From NCBI RefSeq assembly GCF_016827605.1, contig NZ_JAEPJQ010000001.1:744001-808000 (forward strand): a DNA stretch of 64,000 bases. Reading direction: 5' to 3'. Below the pieces are notes generated by a model. It worked only from the letters and a program-made list of their open reading frames with translations. It was not told the origin of the DNA and searched no databases. A program made the position numbers and the translations under genes. This stretch comes from Hyunsoonleella ulvae (lineage in GTDB: Bacteria; Bacteroidota; Bacteroidia; Flavobacteriales; Flavobacteriaceae). Position 1 is the stretch's first letter. Every line of letters begins with the position of its first letter. Of the stretch, positions 58,589 to 64,000 are shown piece by piece.

Positions 58589-59197
58589 TTATTCAACTAC
58601 TTCCGAAAGCTTTTGAGGAATCTCAACTTTTATCTTATCGATAAGCTTCTTCAACTTTGTTTTATTTCCGCTCCATCTTACATCGTCATGCAATTGGTTC
58701 ATCTCAATATAGTTCATATTAGGAAATCCTTGAGAGGCTCCAAGTTCTAATGCTCTTCTATTTCTTAGTTCATTATAAGCAGCTACCAACTCGTTTTGTA
58801 CTGCTATGTACGCTGCATAAGACGTCTCTCGATCGTTCTTTAAAGAAATAATAGCTTTATCAGGATTATCAGACGATTTTGGATCTTTAGCTCCTTTACA
58901 AAAACCACATGATCCATCTCCATTATTATCTAAAAATTCCCTTGCGGCTTTTCTTAAATCTTTAATCTCCATTGGCTCATCTTCAACAAGTAATTGATCT
59001 TGTTTGTTTACCAATACCGTAAAAATATTTTTCTGTTTAATTATTGGAGGCTCAGTATTATCTTCCATTGGAGGTAGTTTTCGGTTAATTCCCGAATCCT
59101 TCTCAATGGTTGTTGTTACCAAGAAAAATATTAATAATAAGAAGGCAATGTCGGCCATTGAGCCTGCATTAACTTCAGGTGCTGCTCGTTTTGCCAT
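58589..59197 (-). CDS. ExbD/TolR-family biopolymer transport protein with CxxC insert
   Basis: A 202-residue ExbD with the proton-path Asp16 in SMADIAFLLLIFFLVTTT and a periplasmic domain longer than usual. The extra segment contains Cys97 and Cys100 in DGSCGFCKGAKD, a CxxC that could form a disulfide or bind metal in the oxidising periplasm. Later SYAAYIAVQNELVAAYNELR is typical of ExbD. It lies between the small membrane protein gene (2 bp away) and the second ExbD. Confidence 0.92.
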   Translation of the reverse strand: MAKRAAPEVNAGSMADIAFLLLIFFLVTTTIEKDSGINRKLPPMEDNTEPPIIKQKNIFTVLVNKQDQLLVEDEPMEIKDLRKAAREFLDNNGDGSCGFCKGAKDPKSSDNPDKAIISLKNDRETSYAAYIAVQNELVAAYNELRNRRALELGASQGFPNMNYIEMNQLHDDVRWSGNKTKLKKLIDKIKVEIPQKLSEVVE

Positions 59198-59199
59198 AA

Positions 59200-59634
59200 T
59201 TATTTAATCATTTTTTTAACTCCATAAAACAACATTGATGCTCCAGCAATTAAGATTAAGAAATAAAACAGATATAACCCTGCTCCTAATAATTTTGATC
59301 CACTCGCTGATAATGTTCCTCCATCTTTAAGAGGTGTTTCTACTCCTTTTGCAAGACCGAAGTAACAAATGATTGCCAACAACGCAAATATACCTAAGCT
59401 TCTTAACGTGCTTTTAAGGGTATCAGGATTTGTTAAAATATTCTTTAAACTAAATATTACAACAAACGCAACAATCAATCCTAGTATGATGTAGGCTACA
59501 AACATGATAGAATCAACCGATCCACTAGCTTCTCCTGCTTTTACGGCTTCATCACCTGCTGATATTATCATTGCCAGAAATGCTATAGAAAGAATTCCAA
59601 CAACTGCTAATACTATGGTTAATATTTTTTTCAT
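59200..59634 (-). CDS. Small multi-pass membrane protein between ExbB and ExbD
   Basis: A 144-residue protein with four hydrophobic segments (about 4-24, 43-66, 80-98, 115-138) and a Lys-rich tail. I recall it as a conserved but uncharacterised member of Flavobacteriaceae ExbB-ExbD operons. The placement, 21 bp after ExbB and 2 bp before ExbD, suggests an accessory subunit of the motor. This is inference. Confidence 0.8.
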   Translation of the reverse strand: MKKILTIVLAVVGILSIAFLAMIISAGDEAVKAGEASGSVDSIMFVAYIILGLIVAFVVIFSLKNILTNPDTLKSTLRSLGIFALLAIICYFGLAKGVETPLKDGGTLSASGSKLLGAGLYLFYFLILIAGASMLFYGVKKMIK

Positions 59635-59655
59635 AATAGTTACAATTTTAAATTA

Positions 59656-60429
59656 TTACTTTTTGTGTTTGATAAGCATATCCATTAAAGAAATAGAAGA
59701 ATCTTCCATATCATTAACGATGCTATCTATTTTAGCAATAATGTAATTGTAAAATATTTGAAGAATAATTGCTACTATAAGACCGAATACAGTTGTTAAA
59801 AGTGCTACTTTAATACCTCCTGCTACAAGTGAAGGGTTCATGTCTCCAGCGGCTTCAATTTTATCAAATGCTTGAATCATACCTATTACCGTACCCATGA
59901 AACCAAGCATTGGTGCTAATGCAATAAATAAAGATATCCAAGACACATTTTTCTCTAATTGTCCCATTTGAACACCACCATAAGCAACCACAGCTTTTTC
60001 TGCAGCTTCAATACCCTCATCAGTTCTGTCTAAACCTTGATAAAAGATAGAAGCGATTGGCCCTTTAGTATTTCTACATACCTCCTTAGCAGCTTCAACA
60101 CCTCCAGAGGCTAATGCATCTTCTACATTTTGAGTTAATTTTTTTGTGTTGGTTGTTGAAAGGTTTAAAAAGATAATTCTCTCAATAGCAATTGCTAATC
60201 CAAGAATTAAACACAACAATACAATGCCCATAAATCCTGGACCTCCTTCAATAAAACGCTTTTTTAATCCTTGATGAAAACCAAGTTCCTCAGCAGGCGC
60301 TGCATCATCGGTCTCTTGAGTAGTTACAACTGTTGTAGCTGCAGTATTTACCGTTGCGCTAGTAGTTGCATTTGCTGTTCCAAACACCATCATTCCTGTA
60401 ATGGCAAGGATAGAAAATAATCTTTTCAT
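59656..60429 (-). CDS. exbB: MotA/TolQ/ExbB proton channel family protein
   Basis: A 257-residue channel component of the TonB-energising motor. A possible signal sequence and a 25-residue Ala/Thr-rich periplasmic stretch precede TM1 (about 68-88, FMGIVLLCLILGLAIAIERI). The large cytoplasmic loop follows, then TM2/TM3 with the conserved APMLGFMGTVIGMIQAFD and LLTTVFGLIVAIILQIFYN. It heads ExbB-membrane protein-ExbD-ExbD. The two TonB-dependent receptors in the window would need such a motor, but a tonB gene is not here. Confidence 0.93.
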   Translation of the reverse strand: MKRLFSILAITGMMVFGTANATTSATVNTAATTVVTTQETDDAAPAEELGFHQGLKKRFIEGGPGFMGIVLLCLILGLAIAIERIIFLNLSTTNTKKLTQNVEDALASGGVEAAKEVCRNTKGPIASIFYQGLDRTDEGIEAAEKAVVAYGGVQMGQLEKNVSWISLFIALAPMLGFMGTVIGMIQAFDKIEAAGDMNPSLVAGGIKVALLTTVFGLIVAIILQIFYNYIIAKIDSIVNDMEDSSISLMDMLIKHKK

Positions 60430-60504
60430 GTTCTAAAATCTTAATTTTATTAGTTAAAGTGTTAAAGATATAAAAAATACAATTAAATATTAAATATAAT
60501 TGAG

Positions 60505-60592
60505 CAGAGAGGAAGGGATTCGAACCCTCGATACCCTTTTGAGGTATACACACTTTCCAGGCGTGCGCCTTCGACCACTCGGCCACCTCTCT
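60505..60592 (-). tRNA. tRNA-Ser (anticodon GGA)
   Basis: Read on the minus strand: 7-bp acceptor stem AGAGAGG/CCTCTCT, D-arm TGGCCGAGTGG, anticodon loop CTGGAAA with GGA, a long variable arm typical of tRNA-Ser, T-loop GGTTCGAATCC, discriminator G. CCA is not encoded. 88 nt. It stands between asparaginase and the ExbB operon. Confidence 0.96.
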
Positions 60593-60667
60593 GTGGCTTA
60601 ATCGTAATTTTTAAGGGTGAGCAAATAACAAAAAAAAAACCAAACAATGAAACCTTTCTAATTAATT

Positions 60668-61699
60668 TTAGGCTATTTCTCCTCTAAGCGGTATTTCAAA
60701 CTTATTTTTAAACAATTCTGGAGATTCTAACTTGCCCAACAAGTACATTGTTTTAGCTATTGCAGATTCAGTAGTCATATCTTTTCCAGATATTACTCCT
60801 ATATGTTTTAAATGATTACTAGTTTCATATTGTCCCATATTTACGCCTCCTCCAACACATTGCGTAACGTTGATAATATGTATATTATTAGATATTGCTT
60901 CTTTTAATGCTTCAAGAAACCATGTATCAGTTGTACAATTTCCAGATCCGTAGGTTTCTAAAATTAAAGCCTTCAAATTTGGAGTATTAAGCACATTGTT
61001 TAAATAAGATGGTGTAATGCCCGGAAAAAGCTTAAGCAATGCAATATTGTTATCGAGTTTTCTGTGTACTTTAAAGGTGCTGTTAAGCGTAGGTCTTAAT
61101 AAGTACTCATGCTTTACTTTTAAGTGCACCCCTGATTCGGCTAAATATGGGTAATTTAAAGAATTAAATGCTTGAAAATGCTCAGCATTTATTTTTGTGG
61201 TACGATTACCTCTGTAAAGCTTGTATTCAAAATACAAACACACTTCTTTAATTATTGGTACATTATTCTCTTGTAATGAAGCAATTTGAATTGAGGTAAT
61301 TAAATTTTCTTTAGCATCTGTTCTTAAGTCCCCGATAGGTAATTGGGCTCCTGTAAAAACAACTGGTTTTGATAAATTTTCCAACATAAAACTAATTGCC
61401 GATGCTGTATAGCTCATCGTATCACTGCCATGAAGCACCACAAAACCATCAAACGCATCGTAATAACGCTCTATAGTATCTACAATTTGCACCCAATATT
61501 CTGGATTCATATTACTCGAATCTATAGGATTCTTAAAAGATGTGGTCTCTATCTTGCAATCCAATAATTTGAGTTCTGGTATTTGCTTTAATAAATTATT
61601 AAAATTAAATGCATGCAAAGCTCCTGTTTCAGCATCTTTTACCATGCCTATTGTGCCTCCCGTATATACTAGTAAAATATTAGGCTTTTTATCACTCAT
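60668..61699 (-). CDS. ansA: Type I (cytoplasmic) asparaginase
   Basis: Hydrolyses asparagine to aspartate and ammonia. The 343 residues have no signal peptide. Catalytic Thr13 lies in VYTGGTIGM and the second Thr/Asp/Lys centre in VVLHGSDTMSYTASAI. CVGGGVNMGQYETS is near the C-terminus. Type I enzymes are usually allosteric and cytosolic. Its ATG overlaps the tatD stop by 4 bp (ATGA), so translation is coupled. Confidence 0.95.
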   Translation of the reverse strand: MSDKKPNILLVYTGGTIGMVKDAETGALHAFNFNNLLKQIPELKLLDCKIETTSFKNPIDSSNMNPEYWVQIVDTIERYYDAFDGFVVLHGSDTMSYTASAISFMLENLSKPVVFTGAQLPIGDLRTDAKENLITSIQIASLQENNVPIIKEVCLYFEYKLYRGNRTTKINAEHFQAFNSLNYPYLAESGVHLKVKHEYLLRPTLNSTFKVHRKLDNNIALLKLFPGITPSYLNNVLNTPNLKALILETYGSGNCTTDTWFLEALKEAISNNIHIINVTQCVGGGVNMGQYETSNHLKHIGVISGKDMTTESAIAKTMYLLGKLESPELFKNKFEIPLRGEIA

Positions 61700-62463
61700 A
61701 TTTTAAAAACATCTTTTGAATTTTGAGTTGTGATTTTCGCAATGTCCCTTTTAGGTACATTATATATGTCTGATAATTTTTCAAGAACATGTGTTATGTA
61801 GGCACTTTCATTTCGTTTTCCTCTGTACGGCACTGGAGACAAATAAGGTGCATCTGTTTCTAAAACAATATGCCTTAAATCAATTTGATTTAAAAACTGG
61901 TCTATTTTACCATTCTTAAAAGTTACAACACCGCCAATTCCCAATTTCATATTATATGATATTGCTCTATGGGCTTCTTCTATTGTGCCTGTAAAGCAAT
62001 GAAAAACACCAAACAAATTATCATCAGCTTCAGTCTCTAAAACTTCAAAAATTTCATCAAAAGCATCCCTACAATGAATTACAATAGGTAATTGATATTT
62101 TTTCGCAAGCCGTATTTGGTATTTAAATGCTTCTTTTTGGATATCCAATGTAGAGGTATCCCAATACAAATCTATACCTATCTCTCCAATCGCATAAAAT
62201 TGTCGCTTCGACAATAGTTCCTCAACATGTTTTAGCTCATCCTTATAATTATCCTTTACATGCGTTGGGTGTAGCCCCATCATTAAAAAAACATGTTCGG
62301 GAAAATCTTTTTCTAGCTGAAACATAGCTTTTGTATATGTAGAATCAATAGCTGGAATAAAAAACCGAGATACTCCAAGGCCTATCGCTCGTTGTATCAT
62401 GCTATGCCTATCTTCATCAAATGCTTCACTATATAAGTGGGTATGGGTGTCCGTAATAATCAT
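61696..62463 (-). CDS. TatD-family metal-dependent DNase
   Basis: A 255-residue TIM-barrel hydrolase. Metal ligands are visible in DTHTHLYSEAFDEDR, GEIGIDLYWD, VIHCRDAFDEIFEVL, FHCFTGTIEEA and ETDAPYLSPVPYRGKRNE. Family members remove nucleotides from DNA 3' ends and may act in repair or proofreading of tRNA. It overlaps the asparaginase gene by 4 bp. A 128-bp gap with a possible decayed repeat (GTCACCCTGAG at 62572-62582) separates it from the sigma-factor partner upstream. Confidence 0.93.
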   Translation of the reverse strand: MIITDTHTHLYSEAFDEDRHSMIQRAIGLGVSRFFIPAIDSTYTKAMFQLEKDFPEHVFLMMGLHPTHVKDNYKDELKHVEELLSKRQFYAIGEIGIDLYWDTSTLDIQKEAFKYQIRLAKKYQLPIVIHCRDAFDEIFEVLETEADDNLFGVFHCFTGTIEEAHRAISYNMKLGIGGVVTFKNGKIDQFLNQIDLRHIVLETDAPYLSPVPYRGKRNESAYITHVLEKLSDIYNVPKRDIAKITTQNSKDVFKI

Positions 62464-62591
62464 GTCGTAAAAATAGTTTTTTTGACACGAATTCTTTGAA
62501 TCTACATAAATTAAAACATCTTCAACTTTTAAGCATAAATCACTATTTATATTAGTTTACATGCTTAATTAGTCACCCTGAGATAAATAAA

Positions 62592-63338
62592 CTAATCTAT
62601 TTTTTTAATTAACTTTTGAGCTTGGTTGTAATCCTCAGCATGCTCTGGAATACTTTTTAAAACCTCTAAAGCGTTGTTGTAATCTTCCTGTTTTAATTTA
62701 CTCATGGCCAAGTACCATAGTGCTTTGTTTTTATAAACAGAATATCCTTCTTTTAAGTTGTTTAAAATAGCATCAGCTAGTTCAAAATTATTTAATTCAA
62801 TATTTGTGATAGCTCTGTATAACTTTAATTCTGTATTATTTTCATCAGCGGCAATTAATTGCTTAAACGCTTTTTCTGCAGCAGGAAAATCTTTCGTATT
62901 AAAAGCATTTTCCGCAGTTTTAAGCAACGTGTTATTTTCTCCCCTAACCGTAAAACTCACATTATCATAGGTTGCGTAATCCTCATAGGTTGGCATGGAA
63001 AACTGGTTGAATGTAAAGACGCCAAACAACACAGCTACTGATGCAGCCACCAAATATTTCATTAAAGGATACACTTTTGTTGTTTTTTTTGGATTGGACG
63101 TTTTTTCCGTTGATGCGAAATGTGCTTCAGAAATTTTCTTCAAATTCTTTTGAAACGCATTTGATTTTTCTTCATTACCAATCTTGTGCTCCAAAAATGA
63201 AGACAACTCCTTATAAGTATTGAATGTTTGTTTAAATTCTGGATCTGTACTTAATCTTTCTTCAAAATCTAATGTTTCGTCTTTGGATAATTCCTGAGAC
63301 AAATAAGCTTCAAACAATATGTAATTTTTCTCATCCAT
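62592..63338 (-). CDS. Anti-sigma-like membrane protein with periplasmic TPR domain
   Basis: A 248-residue protein starting 5 bp after the ECF sigma gene. The N-terminal ~85 residues are cytosolic and acidic/helical (FEAYLSQELSKDETLDFEER), like zinc-free anti-sigma domains of Bacteroidota. One TM helix (about 93-111) follows. The periplasmic part carries TPR-like repeats (about 140-240, AENAFNTKDFPAAEKAFKQL; LWYLAMSKLKQEDYNNALEV). A role as regulator of the sigma factor is inferred from position and layout. Confidence 0.8.
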   Translation of the reverse strand: MDEKNYILFEAYLSQELSKDETLDFEERLSTDPEFKQTFNTYKELSSFLEHKIGNEEKSNAFQKNLKKISEAHFASTEKTSNPKKTTKVYPLMKYLVAASVAVLFGVFTFNQFSMPTYEDYATYDNVSFTVRGENNTLLKTAENAFNTKDFPAAEKAFKQLIAADENNTELKLYRAITNIELNNFELADAILNNLKEGYSVYKNKALWYLAMSKLKQEDYNNALEVLKSIPEHAEDYNQAQKLIKKID

Positions 63339-63343
63339 AACAG

Positions 63344-63925
63344 TTACGATTTAAGGTGGTTAAATTTAGGCGAGCCTTGAACCAATGCTGTTAATTTACC
63401 TATGCATAAAGATTTCTTTTTTCTGGCGTAAGCATAGCTTACACCTAAACTTTTTGCAACTTCTTCCATAGATTTTATTTTAAATGTTGCATTCAACAAA
63501 TCTTTACAGGCAGTTCCTAGTTTGTTAAACATCTCTTTAAAAAGCTCCTGTTTATCTCCAAACATAGACGTTTCAAAAGCTAGTTCTTGGGCCTCGTCTC
63601 CTTTAGATAACACCTCTTCGTTAATTGTTACCTCCTTATTAGAAGTTTTTTTTATAACATTAAGCCACTTACGCTTACAGAGCAAAAAGAAATAAGCATC
63701 AAACGGACAGGTTAACCGCAATCCTTTCTCGCTGGCTTGATTATAAATAGTAATTAAAGTATCCTGAACTATATCTTGGGCTTCATCCGCACTGCCACTA
63801 TTCTGTTTAATATAATTTACCACTTTGGGCACAAACCTATCATAAATAGATTGTATCACAAATGAGTTGTTTTGAAGCAATCCGTTGATGTACTTCTGGT
63901 CTTCGTGAGTTTTTTTTTCGGTCAT
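63344..63925 (-). CDS. ECF RNA polymerase sigma factor
   Basis: A 193-residue sigma-70-family factor. Region 2 (about 20-90, QDIVQDTLITIYNQASEKG and DAYFFLLCKRKWLNVIKK) recognises -10-type DNA. Region 4 (about 135-185, SMEEVAKSLGVSYAYARKKK) is a helix-turn-helix. No region 1 or 3. With the TPR membrane protein it forms a likely signal-response pair. The target promoters are unknown. Its own promoter shows TACTTTAG 20 bp upstream. Confidence 0.92.
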   Translation of the reverse strand: MTEKKTHEDQKYINGLLQNNSFVIQSIYDRFVPKVVNYIKQNSGSADEAQDIVQDTLITIYNQASEKGLRLTCPFDAYFFLLCKRKWLNVIKKTSNKEVTINEEVLSKGDEAQELAFETSMFGDKQELFKEMFNKLGTACKDLLNATFKIKSMEEVAKSLGVSYAYARKKKSLCIGKLTALVQGSPKFNHLKS

Positions 63926-63944
63926 AAACCCCTTGTATTTGCTA

Positions 63945-63952
63945 CTAAAGTA
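63945..63952 (-). promoter_or_regulatory. -7 promoter box of the ECF sigma gene
   Basis: TACTTTAG on the minus strand fits TAnnTTTG/A and sits 19 bp upstream of the ATG. Next to it, CTACTAAAGTA forms a short dyad. Confidence 0.45.
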
Positions 63953-64000
63953 AAAAACTTTTGAAATAACAGGGTAACAAATTTTAAGTGGTGTTGATAT

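Noticed and set aside
60359-60586. 75-codon minus-strand frame beginning MAEWSKAHAWKV
   Set aside because: It runs through the tRNA-Ser gene and into the ExbB signal peptide in another frame. The MAEWSKA start is a typical translation artefact of tRNA-Ser.

Overview
The window is chromosomal DNA from a member of the Flavobacteriaceae (Bacteroidota). Several things point there: low G+C; long runs of co-directional genes with almost no Shine-Dalgarno signal; TAnnTTTG-type -7 promoter boxes; two TonB-dependent receptors with an N-terminal carboxypeptidase-like domain; type IX secretion (T9SS) C-terminal sorting domains; DUF4270; the TatD-asparaginase-ExbB-ExbD block; and the panC-panD-flippase-like-radA block. 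No phage, insertion sequence, CRISPR array or rRNA was seen. One tRNA (Ser, anticodon GGA) is present.

Layout. 1-3417 (-): a TonB-dependent receptor followed by a lipoprotein cut by the window edge. 3581-8181 (-): DUF3108 protein, tryptophan 2,3-dioxygenase, M23 lipoprotein and glucose-6-phosphate isomerase, tightly packed. 8404-8925 (+): a small outer-membrane barrel. 8997-11462 (-): homogentisate dioxygenase and 4-hydroxyphenylpyruvate dioxygenase (tyrosine breakdown), separated by REP-like inverted elements. 11463-11901: a gene-free stretch holding a conspicuously G+C-rich block. 11902-16210 (-): patatin/BamA-like outer-membrane phospholipase, a small membrane protein, and uvrC. 16380-20893 (+): rimK with an aspartoacylase-like zinc enzyme, 5-formyl-THF cyclo-ligase, and a PAS histidine kinase with a stand-alone receiver. 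21064-25598 (-): ileS, a DksA-like protein and lspA.

25713-38827 (-) is the accessory heart of the window: three tandem paralogues of very large secreted proteins built from Asp-rich thrombospondin type 3 repeats, a LamG/concanavalin-like domain and, in two of the three, a T9SS type A sorting domain. Two copies share a 1.09 kb tract of near identity with sharp edges, which suggests gene conversion. The third copy has lost the C-terminal half and its sorting domain.

39070-43941 (-): panC, panD, a flippase-like membrane protein, an esterase-fold protein without its nucleophile serine, and radA. 44050-53225 (+): a one-domain glycogen synthase homologue, a DUF4270 lipoprotein, glmS, and a TonB-dependent receptor paired with a GDSL-like lipoprotein. 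53463-57450 (+): sucA-sucB (2-oxoglutarate dehydrogenase). 57515-57955 (-): an orphan UmuD-like protein. 58094-63925 (-): ECF sigma factor with a TPR-bearing partner, TatD, asparaginase, tRNA-Ser, and an ExbB/membrane protein/ExbD/ExbD energising complex. Most genes are housekeeping. The best leads are the LamG/T9SS cluster, the active-site substitutions (M23 HxC, esterase GHG, one-Cys DksA), the CxxC motif in one ExbD and the unexplained intergenic elements.
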